This document shows positions 1 through 8,850 of a stretch of DNA of 64,000 bases, piece after piece (position 1 is the stretch's first letter; every line of letters starts with the position of its first letter). Below the pieces are notes generated by a model, which saw only the letters and a list, made by a program, of their open reading frames with translations, was not told the origin of the DNA and made no database searches. The translations under genes were made by a program, and so were the position numbers. The stretch is from Deltaproteobacteria bacterium IMCC39146 (GTDB taxonomy: Bacteria; Desulfobacterota; Desulfuromonadia; Desulfuromonadales; BM103), in NCBI GenBank assembly GCA_030005635.1, contig JARUHP010000005.1, positions 1 through 64,000 of the forward strand, given 5' to 3'.

Positions 1-309
1 CGGTAGGTTCTTCTGGGGGAAGGGGTATCACATCTCTACAGCCTACAATCTCTAGACCGGCTGGGTCTCGAATCTTAGTCTCCGCAGGTTTCAGAAAAAA
101 GTGTTTAGGTACTCCTGAGAGATCCATCCCAAGGGTAACGCGCAACCTCAAACAGTCGGCGCTATCAAAAATATTTACGTTGTCCTTCCTTCCTATGAAG
201 CCTCTTTTTATGGCCGGATTTACTGCTAGACTCCCATAGGTTCTACTCTTAAGCGTTTGCCCTGTTATGAAAAAGTAAGGTCATAGTAGGACACTTTATC
301 CCCTGTCAT
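1..309 (-). pseudogene. partial, probably frameshifted hypothetical gene running off the left edge
   Basis: On the minus strand an ATG at 309 opens a reading frame (MTGDKVSYYDLTF...) that stops after 14 codons. The next frame is open from there to the window edge, about 93 codons with no stop, and reads like protein (…ITGQTLKSRTYGSLAVNP…). The two frames join if the A5 run at 270-274 (T5 on the coding strand) had one more base, so a single-base deletion in a homopolymer is the simplest explanation. I do not recognise the family. It lies 98 bp downstream of the zinc-ribbon gene in the same orientation, in AT-rich DNA next to a tRNA, so it is probably part of an integrated element. Sequencing error is an alternative to true decay, and a late TTG start in the open frame is another. 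Confidence 0.35.
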
Positions 310-407
310 CTTCTTGGCATATTACGTTAGCAACATTAGGTTTTGTAAGGTTCTTACACCCAACCGCAACCATAGAAAAAGAAACCTCGCCTTTTAGATT
401 GAGGGAG

Positions 408-1106
408 TTAACCTGAACAGTTTTGGCGAACCTTTTTTATCGCCGCGGATGATCCTTTGAGCGGGAACTTAAAAAAAGTTCTTCCTTGTCCGTGCCAGTT
501 AAGCTCAAGCATCACGGAGTTTGATTTCAAGATGTTTGATATCGCTGGTTTGTCGTAAGAGAAATGGAGAAACTTCTCTCCCCAGTTCTGGGTAAGTGTA
601 GCCGTATCTACTCTGTCATCCCATTTGATACGTGTTTTTAATAAATTGTATCCATCTTTCGTTTCGTCATCCAATAAATTTGGTGGTTTCGAGAACCCTA
701 TGTAAACCCACTCGTTCCCGCTATCACATCCGACGCCAAGCCAAGCGTTGACATCTTGGTATGGAAAAACCATTGCTTTTGTTGATGTAACTCTTATAGA
801 GGATGCATACGCAGACTTTTTGCCCGTCATTTCGTCTTTAGCAGTGCTAGTGCTCCATGTACTAACATTTATTGGCTTTACTGTTTGGGCAGGCTTCTTT
901 GTTTTTACGATGGAAGTTGAACTTGTTGTGTTGGTCTTGTTGCCGCTGAAGATGCTTCCAAAAACACCAATAATAAAGACGATGAGTATTAGTCCTCCAC
1001 AACCAATGCCCTGTCGTGGTTTTTTAAGGACAGCCCCACAGTGTGGGCATGATGTTGCTTTGGTACTAACTTCCTTCCCACACTCTTTACATTGTTTTAG
1101 TGCCAT
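408..1106 (-). CDS. zinc-ribbon membrane protein of unknown function
   Basis: A 232-residue protein. It has an N-terminal zinc ribbon (CKECG…CPHCG, residues about 6-25), then one hydrophobic segment (about residues 35-53), a Ser/Thr-rich linker, and a C-terminal domain of about 130 residues. That domain has motifs such as WVYIGFS, WGEKFLHF and FFKFPLKGSSAAI, of a kind I associate with proteins of phages and mobile elements. This part of the assignment is recollection, not a search. The ATG at 1106 is chosen over a GTG four codons upstream because a GGGAGGAA ribosome site sits 3 bases before it. Likely topology is a cytoplasmic ribbon and an external C-terminal domain. Its location beside tRNA-Leu in AT-rich DNA suggests accessory origin. 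Confidence 0.75.
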   Translation of the reverse strand: MALKQCKECGKEVSTKATSCPHCGAVLKKPRQGIGCGGLILIVFIIGVFGSIFSGNKTNTTSSTSIVKTKKPAQTVKPINVSTWSTSTAKDEMTGKKSAYASSIRVTSTKAMVFPYQDVNAWLGVGCDSGNEWVYIGFSKPPNLLDDETKDGYNLLKTRIKWDDRVDTATLTQNWGEKFLHFSYDKPAISNILKSNSVMLELNWHGQGRTFFKFPLKGSSAAIKKVRQNCSG

Positions 1107-1430
1107 ACTTCCTCCCACCAGTTCCTAACAAGGTTGTTTGAGTCCACTCTTAAACCATAAAAACGCCACCGACTAAAAAACCGCTGGCCAGCAATTAAGC
1201 CGACAACAGCGGTCAGTAGTTTGTTCAGTATTTCCCTGCAAGACTGTTGATCATCTCCATCCCCCATGGAACTGAACAAAATAAGTAAAAACCAATCTAC
1301 TCTCAAGTGGGTAGGAGGTAAAGATTTAAATAACTTATCTACTTTTTACCTTAATTTGTGTGTTGTTGAATGTCCTGAAATTTGCCACCCCCTACCAGGC
1401 CTTGCATGGGGTAGTTTCTTTTGACGTCTA

Positions 1431-1481
1431 AAGTAGACAAAAGTAGATCAAACTTGCACCTACTCGCACCCTATCTGCACC
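1431..1481. other. phased short repeats resembling integrase arm-type sites
   Basis: Two copies of AAGTAGA start at 1431 and 1441. They are followed by TGCACC, CGCACC and TGCACC at 1455, 1465 and 1476, so the units recur about every 10-11 bp, one helical turn. Phased short direct repeats beside the 3' end of a tRNA gene are typical of arm-binding sites of tyrosine integrases at tRNA attachment sites. No integrase gene is visible because the window ends at position 1. The core attachment site would lie in the 3' end of the tRNA (about 1536-1560). Confidence 0.4.
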
Positions 1482-1494
1482 CAGATAAAACGAA

Positions 1495-1523
1495 AAGGCT
1501 GCAACCAGTTAAGGTTACAGCCC
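1495..1523 (-). terminator. rho-independent terminator after tRNA-Leu
   Basis: The hairpin pairs GGCTG/CAGCC and AACC/GGTT around an AGTTAA loop. Read on the minus strand it is followed by TTTTCGTTTT. It lies 13 bp beyond the tRNA 3' end and probably ends the secG/tRNA transcript. Confidence 0.65.
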
Positions 1524-1535
1524 TTATTGTTTACA

Positions 1536-1622
1536 TGGTGCCGAAGGCGAGACTCGAACTCGCACGTCCTTTCGAACACACGCCCCTCAAGCGTGCGTGT
1601 CTACCAATTCCACCACTTCGGC
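1536..1622 (-). tRNA. tRNA-Leu (anticodon GAG)
   Basis: An 87-base class II tRNA. The acceptor stem GCCGAAG/CTTCGGC is perfect and is followed by an encoded ACCA end. The D arm has AATTGGTAGA. The anticodon stem CACGC/GCGTG encloses loop TTGAGGG, which gives anticodon GAG (reads CUC/CUU). A long variable arm and a GTTCGAGTC T-loop follow. It sits 52 bp downstream of secG, and secG-tRNA-Leu adjacency is common in bacteria. Its 3' end faces the accessory DNA at 1-1535. Confidence 0.97.
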
Positions 1623-1674
1623 AAGCGATGTATTTATACTGATATGAAGCGTCTCTGTCAATAAAATTGACGCG

Positions 1675-2022
1675 TTATTTTGCTTCTTCTGCCGGTGCTG
1701 CGGCAGGTGTTGCAGGAGCAGCCGCTTGCACTGGCATTGCGGTCTGTCCTGAGGTTGGTGCAACCTGGTCTGGCATGACGCTGGAAGATCCTGGCTGGCC
1801 CCAGAAAATTGCAAGTGCAAGACTGGTCAGCATGAAAATAACGGCTGCGCCTGTGGTCATTTTGCTGAGGAATGACTGGCCGCCCGTTGCACCGAAAACA
1901 GTGCCGCTGCCGCCCGCTCCGAACGCTGCGCCAACTTCAGCGCCTTTACCGCCCTGAATCAGAACGATGCCGATCAGCGAGAGGCAGACCAGGATGTGTA
2001 TAACCAAGAGTATAGAATTCAT
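1675..2022 (-). CDS. secG: preprotein translocase subunit SecG
   Basis: 115 residues. SecG is the small, non-essential membrane subunit of the SecYEG channel. The N-terminal membrane segment (residues about 3-22) is followed by the conserved QGGKGAEVGAAFG and FGATGG loop, a second membrane segment (about 55-75), and an Ala/Pro-rich tail (about 80-115) that is typical of proteobacterial SecG. It follows tpiA on the same strand and precedes tRNA-Leu, the usual tpiA-secG-tRNA arrangement. Start and length fit the family. Confidence 0.95.
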   Translation of the reverse strand: MNSILLVIHILVCLSLIGIVLIQGGKGAEVGAAFGAGGSGTVFGATGGQSFLSKMTTGAAVIFMLTSLALAIFWGQPGSSSVMPDQVAPTSGQTAMPVQAAAPATPAAAPAEEAK

Positions 2023-2120
2023 GTTGTCCCCTTAAATTGTCGATCTCTATTTTTGAAGAACGGCACTCTATCATATTAATTTTTGTTAGAAAAGCCCGAA
2101 ATTACATGTTTCGCAAAGAT

Positions 2121-2882
2121 TTAGGCAACGGGTTCGAAGTTGGCGATGCGGGCAAAATCATCAGCTTTAAGGCTGGCACCACCAACCAGGGCTCCGTCAA
2201 CATCAGGTTGGGTCATAAGACCGTCAACATTGCCGGGCTTAACGCTGCCGCCATAGAGGATGCGCGTTGCTGCCGCGGTTTGAGTATCGAAGAGCTCAGC
2301 CAAGAGCCCGCGTATAAAGGCATGAACTTCCTGGGCCTGCTCGTCTGTTGCGACTTTGCCGGTGCCGATTGCCCATACAGGCTCATAAGCAACCACGACA
2401 GTTTTCATCTGCTCGGTTGTGAGGTCTTTCAGCCCTGCTGTGACTTGCTGGCGCAGAACGTCGAACATCTTGCCGGTTTCACGTTCTTGCAGCGTTTCAC
2501 CAATACAGAAGATGGTGCCAAGACCGGATTCGGCGAGGGCCAGTGCTTTGCTGTTGACCGATTCATCGGTTTCAGCAAAGAGTTGACGGCGTTCGGAGTG
2601 ACCTATGATGACATACTCGCAGCCAGCGTCTTTAAGTAAAACCGGAGAGACTTCGCCGGTAAATGCACCTTGTGGCTCCGGGCAGCAGTTCTGGGCCGCG
2701 AGTTTGATGTTGCTGCCGGCGAGAGTATCGGCCACTTTGGACAGGGCTGTGTAAGCAGGCGCAACAACAATGTCGACGTTTTGGTTTGAGGCAACGGCAG
2801 GAATGAGTTCTGAGACCAGGCTGGTTGCTTCAGCGATGGTTTTATGCAGTTTCCAGTTGCCAGCTATCATCGGTTTACGCAT
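2121..2882 (-). CDS. tpiA: triosephosphate isomerase
   Basis: 253 residues, full length. It interconverts dihydroxyacetone phosphate and glyceraldehyde-3-phosphate in glycolysis/gluconeogenesis in the cytosol. Catalytic residues are in place: K11 (AGNWK), H95 (IIGHSERR) and E167 (AYEPVWAIGTG, including loop 6). Phosphate-binding glycine motifs YGGSVKPGN and ALVGGASL are near the C-terminus. It is third in the gap-pgk-tpiA-secG series. An inverted repeat separates it from pgk, so they may be separate transcripts or joined by a structured spacer. Confidence 0.98.
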   Translation of the reverse strand: MRKPMIAGNWKLHKTIAEATSLVSELIPAVASNQNVDIVVAPAYTALSKVADTLAGSNIKLAAQNCCPEPQGAFTGEVSPVLLKDAGCEYVIIGHSERRQLFAETDESVNSKALALAESGLGTIFCIGETLQERETGKMFDVLRQQVTAGLKDLTTEQMKTVVVAYEPVWAIGTGKVATDEQAQEVHAFIRGLLAELFDTQTAAATRILYGGSVKPGNVDGLMTQPDVDGALVGGASLKADDFARIANFEPVA

Positions 2883-2909
2883 GAAAAACTCCTTAACAGG
2901 ACTTAGTAT

Positions 2910-3018
2910 CGCGTGGCGCGTGGCGCGTAGCGCGAAGAAAATATAATCAATGAAGCGAGGGGCTAACTAATAAAAAGCTTTTGCGTCGCGCTTCTCGCTT
3001 CTCGCTACCCGCCACTGT
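2910..3018. repeat. imperfect palindromic intergenic repeat (GCGTGGCGCGTAGCGCGAAG phrase)
   Basis: The left arm, 2911-2937, repeats GCGTGGC and GCGTAGCGCGAAG. The right arm, about 2986-3018, is its imperfect complement (CGCTTCTCGCTTCTCGCTACC). The arms are separated by about 50 AT-rich bases. It fills the pgk-tpiA spacer. The same word set recurs in degraded form near 31,970 (GCGCGTGGCGAGAAG) and 32,240 (CGCTACACGCTACATGCTACG). Confidence 0.6.
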
Positions 3019-3021
3019 CAT

Positions 3022-4212
3022 TTATGCATCCGTTAGAGCGGCAAGCCCGGGTAGTTCTTTGCCTTCAAGAAACTCAAGAGATGCGCCACCACCGGTTGAG
3101 ATATGAGTCATCTTCGATTCGACGCCGGCTTTCTTGACCGCAGCAACAGAGTCTCCGCCACCGACAATCGAACGGGCCTTTGATTCAGCCAACGTCTCGG
3201 CGACAGCTATGGTGCCTTTGGCGAAGTTGTCAAACTCAAACACTCCCATGGGGCCGTTCCAGACCACCATGCGTGCGTTGCGCAGGGCGCCGGTATAGGT
3301 TGCGATTGTTGCCGGACCGATATCGAGGGCCATCCAGTCTGCTGGGAAGTTAGCGTCGCTGCAGACCATGTGCTCGGCCGTTGGGCTGAACTCTGCTGCG
3401 ACGATGTGGTCCTGAGGCAGGAGCAGGTTGACACCCTTTTCAGTAGCTTTCTGAATCAGTTTTTTTGCAAGGCTGATTTTGTCGGCCTCAACAAGTGACT
3501 TTCCAGTAGGGCGACCTTTGGCTTGTAGAAAAGTATAAGCCATGCCGCCACCGATGATCAGTGTATCGACTTTGTCCAGCAGGTTCTCAATAACAGCAAT
3601 CTTGTCGCTGACCTTGGCACCGCCGATAACAGCAACAAACGGATGGTCAGGGTAGGCAAGTGCCAGGCCCAGATACTTAATCTCTTTTTCGAGCAGGAAG
3701 CCGGCGGCAGAAGGTTGCAGGAACTTGGTGACGCCTACCGTCGATGCGTGGGCGCGGTGAGCTGTGCCGAAGGCATTGTTAACGTAGATGTCTGCGTTAG
3801 CGGCCAATGCTTTGGCAAACTCAGGGTCATTTTTTGTCTCGCCGGCATGGAAGCGAACGTTCTCCAGTAAAAGAACATCACCGTCATTCATCTGGTCGAC
3901 CATCCGTTTCACATCCGGGCCAATGCAATCCGGCGCCATTTTTACAGAGGTGCCGAGATATTGCGAGAGACAGGGAGCGACGGACGCGAGGCTGAACATG
4001 GCCTCGGGACCATTCTTGGGTCGACCGAGGTGTGATGCAAGAATCAGACGGCCACCGTTGTTGATGATGTGACGGATCGTCGGCATCGATGCATTGATAC
4101 GAGTATCATCGGTGATCTGGTTCTTGTCGTCGAGCGGGACGTTAAAGTCGACGCGACAGAAAACCCGTTTGCCCTTGAAGTCGATGTCTTTAATGGAGAT
4201 CTTATTTAACAT
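3022..4212 (-). CDS. pgk: phosphoglycerate kinase
   Basis: 396 residues, normal bacterial length. It transfers phosphate between 1,3-bisphosphoglycerate and ADP. The signature RVDFNVPLD is at 20-28, and the substrate-binding SHLGRP is at 60-65. The nucleotide-side motifs VIGGAKVSDK and GGGDS, and the C-terminal STGGGASLEFLEGK, are intact. It lies downstream of gap, separated by a terminator and a palindromic repeat, so it probably has its own promoter in that spacer. I could not pick out a convincing one. Confidence 0.98.
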   Translation of the reverse strand: MLNKISIKDIDFKGKRVFCRVDFNVPLDDKNQITDDTRINASMPTIRHIINNGGRLILASHLGRPKNGPEAMFSLASVAPCLSQYLGTSVKMAPDCIGPDVKRMVDQMNDGDVLLLENVRFHAGETKNDPEFAKALAANADIYVNNAFGTAHRAHASTVGVTKFLQPSAAGFLLEKEIKYLGLALAYPDHPFVAVIGGAKVSDKIAVIENLLDKVDTLIIGGGMAYTFLQAKGRPTGKSLVEADKISLAKKLIQKATEKGVNLLLPQDHIVAAEFSPTAEHMVCSDANFPADWMALDIGPATIATYTGALRNARMVVWNGPMGVFEFDNFAKGTIAVAETLAESKARSIVGGGDSVAAVKKAGVESKMTHISTGGGASLEFLEGKELPGLAALTDA

Positions 4213-4275
4213 TTAATCGCCTTAATAAAATCGCTGAGGTTTCTTAACTGTGTAGCCTAATCAAAAGCAGAACAA

Positions 4276-4390
4276 GTTTAACGCAATGACGCAGAGATTA
4301 AAGATAAAGAGCGCAAAGGGGGTCTTGCTTGGAGCTTGTGTTTTTTTCTTTGCGCCTTGGTTAGATCCTCTTGGCGTCTTTGCGTTACGT
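4276..4390. repeat. imperfect palindromic intergenic repeat (AACGCAAAGACGC phrase)
   Basis: The left arm begins TTTAACGCAATGACGCAGAG and continues to GCGCAAAGGG (4276-4320). The right arm (4349-4390) reads back as CGTAACGCAAAGACGCCAAG…GGCGCAAAG. The arms match over about 40 bases with several mismatches. A second member lies at 32,048-32,152. Confidence 0.7.
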
Positions 4391-4404
4391 CTTTTCATGT
4401 TTTT

Positions 4405-4442
4405 GTATGAAAAATTAAAGGGCAGGTTAGAAACCTGCCCTT
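4405..4442 (-). terminator. terminator after gap
   Basis: An 11-bp perfect stem AAGGGCAGGTT/AACCTGCCCTT with a 3-base loop is followed on the minus strand by a TTTAATTTTTC run. It starts 13 bp after the gap stop codon. Confidence 0.85.
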
Positions 4443-4454
4443 GATGTATTAAGT

Positions 4455-5480
<1,026 letters not shown>

Positions 5481-5539
5481 TTAAAAAAGAAAGATGCCTG
5501 ACGGAGAGCCGTTCAGACAGAAATATTTTAGACGCAGGG

Positions 5540-5568
5540 ATGATAACGAATCGCCTGCTGAGGGTCAA
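5540..5568 (-). promoter_or_regulatory. sigma70-like promoter for gap
   Basis: On the minus strand TTGACC (5568-5563) and TATCAT (5545-5540) are separated by 17 bases. This is close to consensus, about 85 bp upstream of the gap start. Confidence 0.55.
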
Positions 5569-5722
5569 CCGTTTTTAATTGTTTTAAGAGCAATCTCGGT
5601 TGCCCTGATGTGCAGGTTTATGTTAAAAAGTTACTGGCTTTCTTGTGCAAACCTATTCATCACATCAAGGTCCTGTTTTCCCACCATACTATATGGATGC
5701 TCGGGGGCTTTCCCACAAAGAC

Positions 5723-7756
5723 ATGAAAAATTCTCTGGAAAGACGCATCCTGATCTTCAGCTTGCTAGCGCTGACCCTCACGATCGCTGTTAACACCGGC
5801 TTTAATGTCGAAAGTTTCCGGCGTAGTTATCGTGACGGTATCCTTCAACGCGCACAAACCTTTGCTATAGCCTTAAAAAATCAGGTAGAGGCCGTCGTTC
5901 TCCTCGGCCTTCCCCTCGACGAGATCGACGGCATTTCTGAGCGTTGCCAGGATATCGTTACGAACGACCACGAGATCGGCTACTGCCTCATTGAAGACGC
6001 CTCTGGAATTATTCTCTACCACAGCCAGGAATTCCCTCAGACAACCGAAGTTGAATATGTTGGCAACCTCTCGCCCGAGGTTTCAATCCTTGAATCGAAA
6101 ACTATGGGCAAGATCTATGATCATGCCTCTCTTCTCTACGATTATAACGACAAGGTGGTTGGACGTGCCCGCATCGGCTTTAAGGACCAGATCCTCAGTC
6201 AGTTGGTTATGGATCACCTTGGTTCTACTATGCTTGTCCTGATCGCTGCTTTTATGGCTGCTTTTGCCATGATTGTGATTTTTACCCGTTACGATCTGGT
6301 TCTGCCGATTCGTCGGCTGTGTGGGATGGCTGAAGCCCTGGCTGCCGGCAGATTCGATACCAGGGCTCCTCAACTGAGCACCCGTGAGCTGGACATGCTG
6401 GGCAATACGATGAGCGGTATGGCCAAATCTCTTCAGGAGCGTGATGAAGAATTAAGCCGCAACTACAATGAGCTGGAATCGACCAACCTCGAGTTGAAAA
6501 CGTCTTATGAACATCTTGAAAAGATCAGCTCCGAACTGGGGCGTAGCCGCGAGATGTATCGTTCCCTGCTTGATGACGCCAGTGATGCCATCCTCGTCTG
6601 TGATGAAGGCGATAATATAGTCATCGCCAACAAGGCTGCTGAGGTCTTCTTTGGTCTGCCCAAGGCGCGAATGGAGAAAGCCAACTACTTCTCGTTCCTT
6701 GATTCGATCAAATGCCACAACCTTGAAGAACAGTTCGAGAAGCATCAGTTAGCCCAACCCCTGAAGTCGACGGAATCGAACCTCCGCTTCTGGAGATCTT
6801 CGGATCAAAGTATTATTTTGGGTAAAGCAACCAACTCTGTTGTTGTAAGCAAGGCCAATCGGCTGATTCAGATCGTTATCCGTGATGCGACCAAAGAGGA
6901 GGAGATCAGGCAAAACCTCGAGCGCACGGCAACCGAGATGGAACGCCTCAACCAGATGAAAAACTCCTTCCTTGGTTTAGCCTCCCATGAGCTGAAGACG
7001 CCTCTGACGATTATTATGGGCTACGTAGAGCTGTTGCTGACAGAAGGTGAAGAATCTTTTGATGATGATACTCTCGAGCTGATTCGTCATATCTCCCGGG
7101 CAGGTGATCGACTCTCCGAAATCGTCAGGGATATGGTCGATGTCTCCCAGATCGATGGCCACACGATTGATCTCATCAGCCAGGACGTTGACGTCAATAT
7201 CCTGGTGCAACGTGCTGTTGATAAGGCTGAGTCCTCTGTCAGACAGCGCGAGCAAACTCTTAAGCTGGAGCTGTCAAGTGACTTACCCCTGGTCAGGTGC
7301 GACGTTGATCGCATGATCCAGGCGCTTGGTAATATTCTGGGTAACGCCATCAAATTTACGCAGGACCGCGGCACGATTATTATCCAGACCAAGCTAGTTC
7401 ATACCCCTCGCAAGCCAGAGAAGTTCGCTTCCGGAGGCATTGACGGTGCCTGTACCCTTAGCAACGGACAAGTCCCATACGTTGAGATTGCCATCTGCGA
7501 TAAAGGGATTGGCATTGCCGAAATGGAGCAGGACGCTATCTTCGACAAGTTTCACGAAGTTGGCGATGTGGCAGAGCACTCATCAGGTAAAGTAGCATTT
7601 AAGAGTCGTGGCGCAGGCCTGGGCCTGAGCATCGTGAAGGGAATCGTTGATCTCCACGGCGGGGCCGTTTGGGTGGAGAGCCCGGGTCACGACCCTGATA
7701 GAATGCCGGGAAGTACATTCTACATCTTGCTTCCTGCGATAGACCCGAATGCTTAG
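5723..7756 (+). CDS. membrane sensor histidine kinase (HAMP-PAS-HisKA-HATPase)
   Basis: 677 residues from ATG 5723, chosen because the first membrane segment begins 8 residues later. In-frame ATGs at 5693 and upstream lack a better ribosome site, so the start is uncertain. Order: membrane segment 1 (about 8-25), external sensor domain (about 30-165), membrane segment 2 (about 168-190), HAMP, coiled coil (about 240-275), PAS domain (about 279-389), HisKA with H422 in ASHELKTPL, and HATPase with NILGNAIKF, CDKGIGI and GAGLGLSIVKGI. It would autophosphorylate and pass phosphate to a response regulator. No regulator gene is adjacent, so it is an orphan kinase with unknown ligand and target. Confidence 0.93.
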   Translation: MKNSLERRILIFSLLALTLTIAVNTGFNVESFRRSYRDGILQRAQTFAIALKNQVEAVVLLGLPLDEIDGISERCQDIVTNDHEIGYCLIEDASGIILYHSQEFPQTTEVEYVGNLSPEVSILESKTMGKIYDHASLLYDYNDKVVGRARIGFKDQILSQLVMDHLGSTMLVLIAAFMAAFAMIVIFTRYDLVLPIRRLCGMAEALAAGRFDTRAPQLSTRELDMLGNTMSGMAKSLQERDEELSRNYNELESTNLELKTSYEHLEKISSELGRSREMYRSLLDDASDAILVCDEGDNIVIANKAAEVFFGLPKARMEKANYFSFLDSIKCHNLEEQFEKHQLAQPLKSTESNLRFWRSSDQSIILGKATNSVVVSKANRLIQIVIRDATKEEEIRQNLERTATEMERLNQMKNSFLGLASHELKTPLTIIMGYVELLLTEGEESFDDDTLELIRHISRAGDRLSEIVRDMVDVSQIDGHTIDLISQDVDVNILVQRAVDKAESSVRQREQTLKLELSSDLPLVRCDVDRMIQALGNILGNAIKFTQDRGTIIIQTKLVHTPRKPEKFASGGIDGACTLSNGQVPYVEIAICDKGIGIAEMEQDAIFDKFHEVGDVAEHSSGKVAFKSRGAGLGLSIVKGIVDLHGGAVWVESPGHDPDRMPGSTFYILLPAIDPNA

Positions 7757-7858
7757 AATATTCCCACTTGCATCATTGGCTTTCTTGCGCTATGTATCCG
7801 CCCACAAAACATTCCTTGGCCGTCATCAGAATTGTCTATTCTGGGCAGAAGGTGAACT

Positions 7859-8626
7859 ATGAAAATCTGCCTTCTCGCCAGTGGCAGCAAAGGTAACTCA
7901 ATACTTGTAGAAAGCGGCAAAACACGGCTCTTGATAGACGCCGGTCTTTCTGCTCGAGAGTTGCGAAAACGTCTTGATTCCGTAGGTGTCGATGCAGAGA
8001 GCCTTGATGCGCTGCTGATTACACATGAACATGGCGATCACGTTCGTGGTCTCGGCCCCCTGGTTCGTCAACTTGACCTGCCGGTTTACCTGCAAACAGA
8101 CCTGGCCAGGAAATTGCCGGATGTTGGCAAACCGGAATGTGTCCGCGAGTTTGTCGATGGTGAAGAGTTTACGATTAAAGATTTAACGATCAGGCCTTTT
8201 GCGATCACGCACGATTGCTTGGCTCCGGTTGGCTTTACGCTGGATGGTGACCTGGGCAAAGTGGGTGTGGCTACAGATCTTGGTGTTGTGACGCGCCTGG
8301 TGACTGAATGTCTCCAAGACTGCCGCGCCCTGGTGCTTGAAACCAACCACGATGAAGAACTCCTCCGCGACGGGCCTTACCCCTGGAAACTAAAGCAACG
8401 TGTACGCAGTAATCACGGTCACCTCTCCAATAACGCCGCTGGTAATTTGTTGCAGAGTCTCCTCTGGAGCGGGCTTGAGACGGTTTTTCTGGGTCACCTA
8501 AGTGAAACCAATAATCGTCCGGATCTCGCTGTGGAGGTTGTTAGCGAGGTTCTGGAGAAACAAAATATTTGTGATCCGCAGGTCCTTCTTGGCAAACAGC
8601 ATCTGCCGGTCCTTTGGGCTGCGTAG
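7859..8626 (+). CDS. metallo-beta-lactamase-fold hydrolase, YycJ/WalJ type
   Basis: 255 residues. The zinc-binding motif THEHGDH (H56, H58, D60, H61) and downstream H, D and H residues (FAITHDC, VATDLG, GHLSETNN) mark the MBL fold. The N-terminus (KICLLASGSKGNS) and the C-terminal GHLSETNNRPDLA region match the YycJ/WalJ branch. These proteins are 5'-3' exonuclease-like and are linked in Firmicutes to WalRK signalling and DNA repair. Here it lies 102 bp after a histidine kinase gene, which echoes that pairing, but the kinase is not obviously WalK. The substrate is unknown. Confidence 0.88.
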   Translation: MKICLLASGSKGNSILVESGKTRLLIDAGLSARELRKRLDSVGVDAESLDALLITHEHGDHVRGLGPLVRQLDLPVYLQTDLARKLPDVGKPECVREFVDGEEFTIKDLTIRPFAITHDCLAPVGFTLDGDLGKVGVATDLGVVTRLVTECLQDCRALVLETNHDEELLRDGPYPWKLKQRVRSNHGHLSNNAAGNLLQSLLWSGLETVFLGHLSETNNRPDLAVEVVSEVLEKQNICDPQVLLGKQHLPVLWAA

Positions 8627-8647
8627 GGGTTGCCTCCGAAGATTGAG

Positions 8648-8820
8648 TTAACCACGAACAATACAAAGGTTACGAAGAGGACATTGTGGCGTCTGTGTTT
8701 AGTTTTAGCAGTGTTCTTTGAGCCTAAGGTAGCGTTGCTTTAGCCCCAAAGAGTCATCATGACTAAAGAATAATGTTTAAAGGTCGTGGCTTAGTGTCCC
8801 TCATGGCCTTCGTGATTATA
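8648..8820. repeat. degenerate long inverted repeat (AACCACGAA…TTCGTGATT)
   Basis: The left end reads AACCACGAACAATACAAAGG then ACGAAGAGGACA. The right end reads GTGTCCCTCATGGCCTTCGTG. The arms pair imperfectly at the edges of a 173-bp spacer between the MBL gene and purL. It belongs to the same style of repeat as 28,535-28,645, with different words. Confidence 0.55.
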
Positions 8821-8850
8821 TAAATCAGGTTAGTTCTTAAGGAGTTTTAG

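Noticed and set aside
290-1130. Possible integron cassette (GTTAGG-like core near 1,125)
   Set aside because: GTTAGGA precedes the gene but no paired attC-type site or folding arms could be found after its stop.
1097-1306. 69-codon minus-strand frame upstream of the zinc-ribbon gene
   Set aside because: TTG start with no ribosome site, overlaps the next gene's start and has no recognisable content.
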